The notes under the pieces were generated by a model that saw only the letters and a list, made by a program, of their open reading frames with translations, was not told the origin of the DNA and searched no databases. A DNA stretch of 64,000 bases from Falsiroseomonas sp051433165 (GTDB lineage Bacteria; Pseudomonadota; Alphaproteobacteria; Acetobacterales; Acetobacteraceae): positions 62,001-126,000 of the forward strand of contig NZ_JBHMFS010000006.1 in NCBI RefSeq assembly GCF_051433165.1, read 5' to 3'. Shown here piece by piece: positions 25,485 through 34,346 of this stretch. A program made the translations under genes and the position numbers. How positions within the stretch are numbered: position 1 is the first letter of the stretch; the number at the start of each line of letters is the position of its first letter.

Positions 25485-26086
25485 CCTGGCCGCCGAAACG
25501 CCTCTCGCACCCGCGCTGCCTGCGCGCGGAAGGCACAACCCTCGGCATGGTCGTTGATCAGCCCCATCGCCTGCATGAAGGCATGCAGCGTGGTCGGCCC
25601 GACAAAGGCCCAGCCGCGCCTCTTGAGGTCCTTGGACAGCGTGATCGAGGCAGCGGAGGTCGCAGCCCCGTGCGGCGGCAGGCTGGCCGCATCCGGCTCA
25701 TGCCGCCAGACATAGGCGGCCAGCGAGCCTTCGCGCGCCACCAGCTCCTGCGCCCGCCGGGCATTGTTGATCACCGCCTCGATCTTGCCGCGGTGGCGGA
25801 CGATGCCGGCATCGGCCAGTAGGCGCGCCACATCGGCCTCCGTGTAGCGGGCGATGCGGTCGATTTCGAAATTGTCGAAGGCCGCGCGGAAATTCTCGCG
25901 CTTGGCCAGGATGGTTCGCCAGCTCAGCCCGGACTGAAACCCTTCCAGGCAGAGCTTTTCGAACAGGCGCCGGTCGTCGGCGACGGGAAAACCCCATTCG
26001 CGATCGTGGTAGGCGATGTAGTCGGGCGTCGCGCCGCACCAGTGGCAACGCGGACGCCCATCCGGGCCTGTGATCGTGCCGGTCAT
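25481..26086 (-). CDS. tag: DNA-3-methyladenine glycosylase I
   Basis: A 201-residue Tag enzyme that excises 3-methyladenine from alkylated DNA, initiating base-excision repair. Hallmarks are RCHWCGATPDYIAYHDREWGFP (zinc-binding Cys/His and substrate pocket residues), the LCLEGFQSGLSWRTILAKRENFR block with the catalytic-pocket Glu/Trp, and the C-terminal GWAFVGPTTLHAFMQAMGLINDH with the remaining zinc ligands. The length is normal for the family (about 190). It sits 3 bp after the cupin gene and overlaps the metallopeptidase gene. Confidence 0.95.
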   Translation of the reverse strand: MTGTITGPDGRPRCHWCGATPDYIAYHDREWGFPVADDRRLFEKLCLEGFQSGLSWRTILAKRENFRAAFDNFEIDRIARYTEADVARLLADAGIVRHRGKIEAVINNARRAQELVAREGSLAAYVWRHEPDAASLPPHGAATSAASITLSKDLKRRGWAFVGPTTLHAFMQAMGLINDHAEGCAFRAQAARVREAFRRPG

Positions 26087-26089
26087 GGC

Positions 26090-26404
26090 TCAGCCCGCCA
26101 GCGCCTTCAGTTCCACCTCGACGAAGGACAGTTTTTGCGTCCCCGCATTGACCACATTGTGCTCCACGCCCGGGTCGCGGGTGTAGGACAAGCCCGCGGT
26201 CAGCGTGGCGTTGGCGGTGGCGCCGCCGGGCAGTTCCAGCAGCAGCGTGCCGTCCGTGATCGGAATCACCACGTAGCCCCAGCCATGGCGATGCCAGCCG
26301 GTCTCCGCGCCGGGATCGAAATCCCAGCGCGTGACGCGGACCATGGCATCATCCTGCTGCACCGTGCCGATCGCTGGCGCCCGGCACGTCAGCGGCGTGC
26401 TCAC
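26090..26404 (-). CDS. Small cupin-domain protein
   Basis: A 104-residue single-domain cupin. Metal-ligand motif 1 is present as GWHRHGWGYVVIPITDG, and the second motif is SYTRDPGVEHNVVN. No enzymatic class is evident. The start is GTG at 26404, overlapping the stop of the DapA-family gene as GTGA, so both are translated in sequence: DapA-like, cupin, tag, peptidase. A sensor or isomerase role linked to the DapA-like enzyme is possible. Confidence 0.82.
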   Translation of the reverse strand: MSTPLTCRAPAIGTVQQDDAMVRVTRWDFDPGAETGWHRHGWGYVVIPITDGTLLLELPGGATANATLTAGLSYTRDPGVEHNVVNAGTQKLSFVEVELKALAG

Positions 26405-27339
26405 TCCGCCGCCACCTTCATGCCCAGGCCCGGCAGCGGCAAGGCGCCGGCCGCTTCCATGTTGTCCCACGCCTTCTGCCCGGCTTCGGTCGAGAGCGGC
26501 AGGTGCGGCGGACGGATGTTGCGCCAGGCGGCATCGCCAGTCGCGCGGGCAATGATCTCGCGCAGGCCGGGGATCAGCGGGGACGCGGTGGCGGCCTTGC
26601 GGGTCGCGTTCAGCACCGCCTGCGCGGCATCGGCCTCCGGCCCCGTGCGGTGCTTGTAGACGATGGCGCCGAAGCGGGCGTTGACGTTGCCGGCGGCGGT
26701 GATGCAGCCCGCGCCGCCCTCGGCCAGGATCTTTTGCACGTATTCGTCGGAACCCGAATAGACCTCGAAGCCGTCCTTGGCGAAATTGTCGATCATTGCC
26801 TTCATGTTGGCGTAGTCGCCGGAGCTGTCCTTCACGCCCTTGATCTGCCCCGGGAAGGCCTTCAGCAGCCGCCCGATCAGATCCAGGCTGAACGGCACCG
26901 CGGATTGCTGCGGGAAGTGATACAGGTAGATGGCGATGCCGCCGCCAACCCGGTTCACCACTTCAGAGAAGTAGGCGAAAAGCCCGTCATCCGACGGCGC
27001 CTTGTAGTAGAAGGGCGGCAGTACCAGCACGCCGCGGCAGCCCTGCGCCTTGGCGTGCTTCGTCAGCTCCACCGTATCGACGAGGGACGCGCAGCCGGTG
27101 CCCGGCATCAGCTTCGTAGCCGGCACGCCGCGGGCAATGATGCCCTCCAGGATCTGCTTGCGTTCATCGAAGCCGAAGCTGTTCGCCTCGCCCGTGGTGC
27201 CCAGGATGCCGAGGCCGTTGCAGCCATTCGCCAGCAGCCAGTTGCAGTGTGCGGCATAGCGATCGAGGTCCGGCGTGTAGTCCGCCGTCATGGCGGTCAG
27301 GGCCGCCGCGTTGATGCCGCCGAAAATCGCGTCTTTCAT
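26401..27339 (-). CDS. DapA-family aldolase/dehydratase (dihydrodipicolinate synthase-like)
   Basis: A 312-residue class I Schiff-base enzyme of the DHDPS/NAL family. Visible are the pyruvate-pocket motif GTTGEANSFGFDERK, the Tyr in IYLYHFPQQS and the Schiff-base Lys in IKGVKDSSGDYANM. The family includes N-acetylneuraminate lyase, KDG aldolase and 4-hydroxy-tetrahydrodipicolinate synthase; the accompanying cupin and absence of lysine genes suggest a catabolic aldolase rather than DapA itself. GGAAGGAC precedes the ATG at 27339. Confidence 0.88.
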   Translation of the reverse strand: MKDAIFGGINAAALTAMTADYTPDLDRYAAHCNWLLANGCNGLGILGTTGEANSFGFDERKQILEGIIARGVPATKLMPGTGCASLVDTVELTKHAKAQGCRGVLVLPPFYYKAPSDDGLFAYFSEVVNRVGGGIAIYLYHFPQQSAVPFSLDLIGRLLKAFPGQIKGVKDSSGDYANMKAMIDNFAKDGFEVYSGSDEYVQKILAEGGAGCITAAGNVNARFGAIVYKHRTGPEADAAQAVLNATRKAATASPLIPGLREIIARATGDAAWRNIRPPHLPLSTEAGQKAWDNMEAAGALPLPGLGMKVAAE

Positions 27340-27368
27340 GGCTTCGGGTCCTTCCCGTTGGGTAATCT

Positions 27369-27866
27369 TCAGGCCCGCCTGAGGCGGGGTATCGGCCGTG
27401 CCGCTGCGGGCCAGCGGCCCGGCCAGTCCACGGCATTTTCCTCCAGCGCGCCAGCATCCCGTTCCGCCACGCTGCGGCCGCGGACGGAAACACCGGCACT
27501 GTGCACCGTCTCCGGATTGCCGGAGACCAGCGGATGCCACCAGGGCAGGTCCCGCCCCTCGGCCAGCAGGCGATAGGCGCAGGTTGGCGGCAGCCAGTCG
27601 ATCGAGGCCACCTTGGCCGGCGTCAGCTTCACGCAATCCGGCACGCGCGCCTTGCGGTTCGCGTAGTCCTTGCATTGGCAACTCTGCCCGTCCAGCAGCC
27701 GGCAGGCGACGCTGGTCCAGACCAGTTCCTCGGTCTCCGCATCCCGCAGCTTGTGCAGGCAGCAGCGGCCGCAGCCATCGCACAAGCTTTCCCATTCCGG
27801 CCGCGTCATCGCGCCGAGCGTCTTGGTCCGCCAGAAGGGTTCGGGGCCAGGTACGGGGGTCGCCAT
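27369..27866 (-). CDS. YcgN family cysteine-cluster protein
   Basis: A 165-residue UPF0260/YcgN-type protein, related to YkgJ, with a metal- or Fe-S-binding cysteine cluster: LCDGCGRCCLHKL, then CRLLDGQSCQCKDY, and a later PDC and PTCAYR. The biochemical role is unknown. The start MATPVPGPEPFWRTK at 27866 matches the family N-terminus (FWxxK). It lies 52 bp after the DUF3297 gene on the same strand. Confidence 0.9.
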   Translation of the reverse strand: MATPVPGPEPFWRTKTLGAMTRPEWESLCDGCGRCCLHKLRDAETEELVWTSVACRLLDGQSCQCKDYANRKARVPDCVKLTPAKVASIDWLPPTCAYRLLAEGRDLPWWHPLVSGNPETVHSAGVSVRGRSVAERDAGALEENAVDWPGRWPAAARPIPRLRRA

Positions 27867-27918
27867 GGCTGGAACGCTACCCCCGGCGGCAGCGGCTGAA
27901 AACGCCGCTCTCCGCATA

Positions 27919-28179
27919 TCAGCCCTCGGCTGTGTCGCGGAAATAGGGCTCCACGGTGCCCTTCAGCTTCAGCGTCAGCGGCATGCCCTTGCGGTCCACC
28001 GCCTTGCCGACCGAAACCCGCACCCAGCCTTCGCTGACGCAGTATTCCTCGACATTGGTTTTCTCGGTGCCGTTGAAGCGGATGCCGATGCCGCGCGCCA
28101 GCAGCGCCTCCTGATAATGGGGGCTGCGCGGGTCCACGGACAGGCGGTCGGGCAGGGTCTCGGGTGCGTCTTCGCTCAT
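27919..28179 (-). CDS. DUF3297 family small protein
   Basis: An 86-residue soluble protein that matches the DUF3297 pattern: LPDRLSVDPRSPHYQ at the start, then RGIGIRFNGTEKTNVEEYCVSEGWVRV and KGTVEPYF near the end. No function is known. The ATG at 28179 overlaps the upstream HD-hydrolase stop (ATGA), so it is translationally coupled to it. Confidence 0.88.
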   Translation of the reverse strand: MSEDAPETLPDRLSVDPRSPHYQEALLARGIGIRFNGTEKTNVEEYCVSEGWVRVSVGKAVDRKGMPLTLKLKGTVEPYFRDTAEG

Positions 28180-28826
28180 GCCGAGGTGGTAGTCGCAGCG
28201 GGCCGCGATGCCAAGGGTTCCTGCAAGCGGCGCAGCGCCGCCAGGAAACGTGCGGCAGCCTGTTCCGGCGGCCAGGGCTGCCAGGGGGTGCCGCCATGTT
28301 CCGCCACCAGCGGGTCCTCCTCCATCACCGGGGCGCGGATGCCGAGGGTCGCGCGCACCTCGGCGCGGGACCAGCCGGCGACATGCACCGCCTCCGCCGC
28401 CGCCATCGCGACATCCAGCTTCTTGTGCAGCTTTTTCTCGACGGGATTCCACGGCGGCAGGGCGTAGCGCTGCGCCACCACCGCCCAGAGCCGGTCTTGC
28501 AAGGCCAGGAAGCCGGGGCCCAAAAAGGGCTTCAGCGGGGAGATGCAGTCGAAATTGGTCAGCCCCTCCTCCGCATCGTGCAGCAGTTCGCGCAGCGCCT
28601 CCGCGCGCCCCGGTGCGGGTGTTGTCCGCAGCCGCAGCGCCAGCACGGCCAGCGAGTGCTGCGCCACCGAAAGCGGCGCGCCCGGCCAGATGGAGTGCCC
28701 ACCCCACCGAAAAGTCCGCGCCAGGCCGGTGGCCAGATCCTCATCCGTCCAGTCGAAGGGGGTCGGCGCCAGCAGGTCCAGCCGGCGGCCGGAGGGCAGG
28801 CGGACCCAGGCGCGAGCCTCGTTCAA
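28176..28826 (-). CDS. HD-domain hydrolase (YfbR-like)
   Basis: A 216-residue HD-superfamily phosphohydrolase. The metal-binding pattern is SVAQHSLAVLALRLR (first His), then ELLHDAEEGLTNFDCISPLK (HD pair). The N-terminal RLPSGRRLDLLAPTPFDW and GLARTFRWGGHS are typical of the YfbR-like group acting on nucleotides. No ATG lies at the right place; a TTG at 28826 overlaps the MBL gene stop as TTGA and gives the expected N-terminus, so it is taken as the start. Confidence 0.85.
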   Translation of the reverse strand: MNEARAWVRLPSGRRLDLLAPTPFDWTDEDLATGLARTFRWGGHSIWPGAPLSVAQHSLAVLALRLRTTPAPGRAEALRELLHDAEEGLTNFDCISPLKPFLGPGFLALQDRLWAVVAQRYALPPWNPVEKKLHKKLDVAMAAAEAVHVAGWSRAEVRATLGIRAPVMEEDPLVAEHGGTPWQPWPPEQAAARFLAALRRLQEPLASRPAATTTSA

Positions 28827-29572
28827 GGTGCCGTCAGGTCGAAATCGGCGGTCACGGCCAGATCCTCGCTGAACCAGGACCGGATCGCCGCCTGGCGCTG
28901 GCCGCAATATTCCGGGTGGCCCGCCGCATCCAGCCGCATGGTTAAATCATGCCCCGGCACCAGCAGCGTCCCCGGTACCGCCCGCCACAGCGACCAGATG
29001 CCCGCCATGGAGGAGCAGGAGGCCGCCGCATCCATCGTCATGTCGGCCGCCATGGACAGCATCTCCGCCCGGTTCTTCGCCGCATCCCCGCTGAAGATGA
29101 CGGGCGGGTCGTTCACCGCCAGGTAATACACCAGGCAGCCCGGCGTGTGGCCGGGCGCGGCGATGGCATGCACCCCCGGCAACGGCTCATCCCCTGCCGA
29201 AATCCGCCGCGTGCGCGGGTTTTGGGCCAGTTCGCGCACATGCAGCTCCGGCAGCGCGTTGAAATCCCAGGGCTCGGCTTCCGCCCATTCCATCTCGGCG
29301 GCGCCGATCCAGACGGTGGCGTTGGGTAACAGCGGCGCATTCACGCTGTGGTCCCAATGCGCATGGGTCAGCAGGATATCCGTCACCTCCTCCCGCTTCA
29401 CGCCGCGCGCCGCCAACTGCTTGGCCAATTCGGGCCGCACGCCGAAGGACCCGACATCCACCAGGGCGATCCGCCCCTCCCCGCGCAGCAGCGCGATGGT
29501 GCTCCAGCCTAACGCGCCATGGCAGACGGATTTGCCCGGGTAGCCCTGTACCAGCACGTCCAGCGTATACAT
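28823..29572 (-). CDS. MBL-fold metallohydrolase (lactonase-like)
   Basis: A metallo-beta-lactamase fold hydrolase of about 249 residues. The dinuclear zinc motif HxHxDH is seen in LLTHAHWDHSVNAP, followed by further ligands in AIAAPGHTPGCLVYY and FSGDAAKNR and a late VPGHD. The layout resembles the N-acyl-homoserine-lactone hydrolase branch, but the substrate is not proven. MYTLDVLVQGYP at 29572 is the preferred start because GAGGGC lies at suitable distance; an ATG at 29590 is the alternative. It is divergent from the nuclease gene. Confidence 0.86.
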   Translation of the reverse strand: MYTLDVLVQGYPGKSVCHGALGWSTIALLRGEGRIALVDVGSFGVRPELAKQLAARGVKREEVTDILLTHAHWDHSVNAPLLPNATVWIGAAEMEWAEAEPWDFNALPELHVRELAQNPRTRRISAGDEPLPGVHAIAAPGHTPGCLVYYLAVNDPPVIFSGDAAKNRAEMLSMAADMTMDAAASCSSMAGIWSLWRAVPGTLLVPGHDLTMRLDAAGHPEYCGQRQAAIRSWFSEDLAVTADFDLTAP

Positions 29573-29647
29573 CAGCGAGCCCTCGATCATCCCTCCCACA
29601 GTAGCGGGGTTGCGGAGCGCGCCAAGCCGGCCGATTCTGGCAGGCAC

Positions 29648-30859
29648 ATGAAGTTCCTGCACGCCGCCGATATCCACCTCGATAGCCCCATGGCCGGATT
29701 GCAGGCGCGCGCCGACCTGCCGCCGGACCTGCTGCGCCACTGCACCCGCCGCGCCTTCGCCGCGCTGGTCGACCTGGCGATCGCGGAGGACGTGGCCTTC
29801 GTCATCATCGCCGGCGATTTGTATGACGGGGACTGGAAGGATTTCTCCACCGGTTTGTTCGTCGCCGAACAGATGAAGCGCCTGGCGCGCCCCTGCTTCC
29901 TGCTGCGCGGCAACCATGATGCCCGCTCCGTCATCACGAAGGAGCTGGCGCTGCCGGCGAACGTCTTCGAATTCTCCACCCGCACCTGCCAGACGCATGA
30001 GCTGGGCGCGATCGGCATCGCGCTGCACGGCCATTCCTTCCCGAACCGGGCGGTGCCGGAGGATCTCTCCGCCGGCTATCCCGAGCCGCGCCGCGGCTGG
30101 CTCAACATCGGCGTGCTGCACACCTCCGGCAACGATCCCGGCGAGCACGAAACCTATGCCCCCTGCGACCCCGGCCTGCTGCGGCTGAAGGGCTACGACT
30201 ACTGGGCGCTCGGCCATATCCACCAGCGCCAGGTGCTGGGCGAGCATCCCTGGATCGTCTTCCCCGGCAACATCCAGGGCCGCCACATCCGGGAGACAGG
30301 CGCCAAGGGCTGCAGCCTGGTTACGGTGGAAGACGGGCGCATCGCCGCCGTCGAACATCGCGCCCTGGACAACCTCCGCTGGGCGCTGCTGGAGGTTGAG
30401 GCGGCGGAGGACGCGCCGCTGGCCCGCCGCATCGCCGATACCGTCGCCGCTGCGCTGACCGCCGCCGAGGACCGCCCCCTGCTCGCCCGCCTGATCCTGA
30501 CCGGGGAGGCGATGCCCGGCCTCGCCACCGATGCCGAGCGCCTGGCCGCCGAATGCCGCAACGCCGCCATCGAGGCCGGCGGCACCCTGTTCATGGAAGC
30601 CGTGCGCCTGCGCACCCGCCCGCGCCGCAGCCTGGAGGCCGGCGCGCTGGACCCGCTGCGCGCCGCCTTCGAGGCCGGCCTGGCCGACCCCGCCCGCATC
30701 GCGGCCCTGCTGGCCGAAATGGCGGCCCTGCGCGCCAAGGTGCCCGCGCCAGCGCGGGATGCGCTGGACCTGCCGCAGGATGCGGAGGGCCTGTCGCGCC
30801 TGGGCGAGGAAGCCTGGGCTCTGGCGGCGGCCGCCATCGCCGCGGAACAGCCGGCGTGA
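29648..30859 (+). CDS. DNA repair exonuclease, SbcD/YhaO-like
   Basis: A 403-residue calcineurin-fold nuclease of the Mre11/SbcD/YhaO type. The metal-binding phosphoesterase motifs are all present: HAADIHLDSP (residues 5-14), IAGDLYDGDWKD, RGNHDARS, LHTSGNDPG and GHIHQRQV. The C-terminal part is an Ala-rich helical region. It overlaps the following ATPase by GTGA, the standard Mre11-Rad50-like pairing. This probably acts on DNA ends or structured DNA. Confidence 0.9.
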   Translation: MKFLHAADIHLDSPMAGLQARADLPPDLLRHCTRRAFAALVDLAIAEDVAFVIIAGDLYDGDWKDFSTGLFVAEQMKRLARPCFLLRGNHDARSVITKELALPANVFEFSTRTCQTHELGAIGIALHGHSFPNRAVPEDLSAGYPEPRRGWLNIGVLHTSGNDPGEHETYAPCDPGLLRLKGYDYWALGHIHQRQVLGEHPWIVFPGNIQGRHIRETGAKGCSLVTVEDGRIAAVEHRALDNLRWALLEVEAAEDAPLARRIADTVAAALTAAEDRPLLARLILTGEAMPGLATDAERLAAECRNAAIEAGGTLFMEAVRLRTRPRRSLEAGALDPLRAAFEAGLADPARIAALLAEMAALRAKVPAPARDALDLPQDAEGLSRLGEEAWALAAAAIAAEQPA

Positions 30860-33800
30860 GGCTGCTGCGGCTGGACCTGCTGCGCTACGGGCATCTGACC
30901 GACACGCAGCTTGATTTTCCCGAATCGGCGCCGCTGGTGGTGGTGCTCGGCCCGAACGAGGCCGGCAAGTCCACCACCCTGTCGGCAATCGGCGATGCGC
31001 TGTTCGGCTTCCCGGCGCGCAGCCCCTACGCCTTCCTGCACGAAACCAGCGCGCTGCGCCTCGGCTTCGAGGTGTTGGGCCGCGACGGCAGCCGCAGCGC
31101 CTTCCAGCGCCGCAAGGGCAACAAGAACACGCTGCTGGATGCCGCCGAAAATCCGGTGCCGGATGCGGCGCTGCTGCGCCTGCTCGGCGGCGCGAGCCGC
31201 GCCCTGTTCGAGACCACCTACGGGCTGAACGGCGCGACGCTGCGCGACGGCGCGCTGTCCCTGCTGCAAAGCGGCGGCGAGGCCGGCGAAAGCCTGCTGG
31301 CCGGCATGGGCCTGCCGCATCTCCGCAAGGCGCTGGACCGGCTGGATGCGGAGGCCAGGGCCCTGCATGGCGATGGCCGTGGCCGCCGCGCCCTGTCCGC
31401 CGCCGCCGAATCCTGGGCCGAACAGCGCCGCGCCGCGGAAGACGCCGCCATCCGCCCGCGCGACTGGCTGGAGATCAAGGCCGCCTATGACGGCCTTTCC
31501 ACTGCCATCGAGGAGGCCACCGCCCAAGGCGACACCCTGGCCGCCGAGGCCGCCCGGCTGCACCGCGCCCGCCGCATCCTACCGCTGCTGGCCAGCCTCG
31601 ACGCGCTGCGGTCGGAGGCCGAGGCGGTGGCCGATGCGCCCGCTTTGCCCGCCGATGCCGCCGCCACGTTGCGCCAGCTTCTGGAAGATCACCGCCTGGC
31701 CGCTGAGGACCAGCGGCGCGAATCGGCGGAAGCGCAGGCGCTGGAGGCCGAAAGCGCCGCCCTGCGACAGGACCCGGAGGTGCTTGCGGCGCAGGACGAA
31801 CTCGACCTGCTGGCCGCCCGCCGCAGCGGCGCGCTGGAAGCCGCGCGCGACCTGCCCGGCGTGCAGCGCAAGGTGGAGGGTTTCCGCGCCGAGGTGGAGG
31901 AAGCCGCCGCCCTGCTCGGCAGCACGGCCAGCCCGGAGGACTTGCGCGAGGCCCTGCCCCGCGCCGCCAACCGCCAGGCCGCCCAGGCGCTGATCCGTCG
32001 GCACACCGAACTGGCCACCGCCCAGCGCAGCGCCGAGGCGGCGCTGGCCGAAGCCATCCGCCAGAGGGATGCGGCGACCGCTCGCCTCGCCGCCTGCCCC
32101 GTGCCGCCCGCCACCGCCCCGTTGCGCCGCGCCATCGATGCCGCGCGCGGTGAAGGCCAATTGGATCGCGAATTGGTCGCGGCGGACCGCGCGCTGGCGG
32201 AGGCTGCGCGGCAGGTTGCCACGGCGCTCTCCGCGCTGCCGATCTGGTCCGGCGACGCCGCGACGCTGGCCGCCCTGCCGCTGCCCCTGCCCCCTGCGAC
32301 CGAGGCGGCCGCGAAGCAGCTCGCCGATGCCACCGCCGCGGCCGACGCCGCCCGTGCGACCGAAGCGGCGCTCGCGGCCGAGATCGCCGACCTTGAGGAG
32401 GCACTGCAACACCTCGCCCGCGGCGAGACGGTGCCGACCCCCGCCCGCATCGCCGCCGAGCGCGCCCGCCGCGATGCCGCCTGGGCCGCGCTGCGCACAC
32501 ATTTGACGGCCGGTACCCCCGCCGACCCGGCCCTCCCCGACACCTTCGAGGCCCTGCGCGACCAGGCCGACCGCCTGGCCGATGCCCGCGCCGACGATGC
32601 CGGCCGCGTCAGCGACTACACGACCAAATCCGCCCGCCGCGACCTGCTCCGCGCCCGCGAGCCGATGGTCCGCGCGGCCTGCCTTGAGGCGGATGCGGCG
32701 GCGGCAGCGGCCGAGGTCGCTTGGCAGGCGCTATGGCAACCCGCCGGCGTCGTGGCGCAGAACGCCGCCACCATGGCCGAGTGGCGCCGCAACCGCGCCG
32801 AGGTGCTGCGCCTGGCAGAACAGGAGGCCGCCGCGCAGCGGAAGCGGGATGAACTCGCCGCCCGCCGCGACGCCGCGCTGGCCGCCCTGCACGCCGTATT
32901 GCCCGGTTCGGAAACCTCACTGGCGCCCCTGCTCGACCGCGCCCAGGATTCGCTGGCCGAGGCCGAGGCCGCGCAGCAGCAGCACCGCGACCTGGCCCGG
33001 CGCGCCGCGGAGGCCGCGGAGCAGGTGGAAGCCGCCCGCCACGCCCAGTCCCGTGCCGCCGCCGCGCTGACCGGTTTCGCCCCGGAGTGGCGCGCCGCCA
33101 CCGAGGCGCTGCGCCTGCCGGCCGACGCCTCGGCTGAGGCGGTGGAACGCGCGCTCGGGGCCTGGACCCGCGTGGCGGAGGCCGCAAAAGCCTGGCGCGG
33201 CGATGCGGCGCGCGTCGCCGACATGACCCAGGCAACCGAGACCTTCGGCCGGGACACAACGCAGGTGTTGGACCGCCTCGGCATCCCGCCCGGTGAGGAC
33301 TCCGCGCCGGCCCTGGTCGCCCAGCTCACCCGCCGCCTCGCCACCGCGCGGGAGTCGGCGAAGGAATCCGCCGCACTCGCCAAACGCCTGCAGGACCGCC
33401 GCCAGGCCGCCGCCACCGCCACCACCCGTCTCGCGGAGGCCGAACGCCGCCTCGCCGCCTTGCGCGAGGCCGCGGGCGCCGAAGACGTGCCGGCGCTGGA
33501 GGAGGCGATCCGCCGCGCCGCCGCCCGCACCACGCTCCGCAGCGCCATCACCCATGCCGAGGCCGCGCTGCGCGCCCAGGGCGATGGCCATGACGAGGCT
33601 GCCCTGCGGACTGAGGCCGCCGGCACCGACCCGGACCAGGCCACCGCCCGGCTGCATCGCATCGAGGCCGAGCAGGCCGCGCTCCGCGAACGCCTGGCCA
33701 CCCTCGGCGCCCAGCGCCAGGATGCGGAGGCTCGGCTGGCCGCCATGCAGCAGGGGCGGGACGCCGCCGCCCATGCCCAGCAGGCCCGCCACCATCTGGC

Positions 33801-34320
33801 GGAGGCCAGCACGGCGGCCGAACGCTACGCCCGGCTGCACCTGGCCCGCACCCTGCTGCAATCCGGCATCGAGCGCATCCGCCAGGAACGCCAGGGCCCG
33901 CTGCTGCGCGAGGCCAGCCAGCATTTCGCGCTGCTGACGGAGGGCCGCTACGCCCGCCTCGCCACAGATGAAGATGAGTCCGGCCGCACCCTGCTGCGCG
34001 CGGTGCGCGATACCGGCACCGAATGCCCGGTGGACGCGCTCAGCGAGGGCACGCGGGACCAGCTTTTCCTCGCGCTGCGCGTCGCCGCCGTGGAAGCCCA
34101 GGCCGCCTCCGGCGAACCGCTGCCCTTCATCGCGGACGACCTGCTGGCCACCTTCGACGATCGCCGCGCCAGCGCCGCGCTGGCCCTGCTGACGCGCCTC
34201 GGCGCCACCACCCAGACCATATTGTTCACTCACCACGCGCATCTGGCGGAGCTCGCCGCGCGGCAGGGGGCGGTGGTACGGGAGATGCCCGGCTTCCAAG
34301 CCCTGGCCCAGCCGGCGTAA
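30856..34320 (+). CDS. SMC-like AAA ATPase, YhaN/SbcC type
   Basis: A 1,154-residue partner of the preceding nuclease. Walker A GPNEAGKST is at residues 32-40, then a very long Ala/Arg/Glu-rich coiled-coil region to about residue 1000, a signature-like DALSEGTRDQLFLALR and Walker B PFIADDLLATFDD near 1090, ending in the H-loop-type ILFTHHAHL. No CxxC zinc hook is visible in the middle, unlike Rad50/SbcC, so it fits the YhaN branch. The start is the GTG at 30856 overlapping the nuclease stop (GTGA). Confidence 0.9.
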   Translation: MRLLRLDLLRYGHLTDTQLDFPESAPLVVVLGPNEAGKSTTLSAIGDALFGFPARSPYAFLHETSALRLGFEVLGRDGSRSAFQRRKGNKNTLLDAAENPVPDAALLRLLGGASRALFETTYGLNGATLRDGALSLLQSGGEAGESLLAGMGLPHLRKALDRLDAEARALHGDGRGRRALSAAAESWAEQRRAAEDAAIRPRDWLEIKAAYDGLSTAIEEATAQGDTLAAEAARLHRARRILPLLASLDALRSEAEAVADAPALPADAAATLRQLLEDHRLAAEDQRRESAEAQALEAESAALRQDPEVLAAQDELDLLAARRSGALEAARDLPGVQRKVEGFRAEVEEAAALLGSTASPEDLREALPRAANRQAAQALIRRHTELATAQRSAEAALAEAIRQRDAATARLAACPVPPATAPLRRAIDAARGEGQLDRELVAADRALAEAARQVATALSALPIWSGDAATLAALPLPLPPATEAAAKQLADATAAADAARATEAALAAEIADLEEALQHLARGETVPTPARIAAERARRDAAWAALRTHLTAGTPADPALPDTFEALRDQADRLADARADDAGRVSDYTTKSARRDLLRAREPMVRAACLEADAAAAAAEVAWQALWQPAGVVAQNAATMAEWRRNRAEVLRLAEQEAAAQRKRDELAARRDAALAALHAVLPGSETSLAPLLDRAQDSLAEAEAAQQQHRDLARRAAEAAEQVEAARHAQSRAAAALTGFAPEWRAATEALRLPADASAEAVERALGAWTRVAEAAKAWRGDAARVADMTQATETFGRDTTQVLDRLGIPPGEDSAPALVAQLTRRLATARESAKESAALAKRLQDRRQAAATATTRLAEAERRLAALREAAGAEDVPALEEAIRRAAARTTLRSAITHAEAALRAQGDGHDEAALRTEAAGTDPDQATARLHRIEAEQAALRERLATLGAQRQDAEARLAAMQQGRDAAAHAQQARHHLAEASTAAERYARLHLARTLLQSGIERIRQERQGPLLREASQHFALLTEGRYARLATDEDESGRTLLRAVRDTGTECPVDALSEGTRDQLFLALRVAAVEAQAASGEPLPFIADDLLATFDDRRASAALALLTRLGATTQTILFTHHAHLAELAARQGAVVREMPGFQALAQPA

Positions 34321-34346
34321 GCTCCGCCAAACGGAGGAATACGAGA

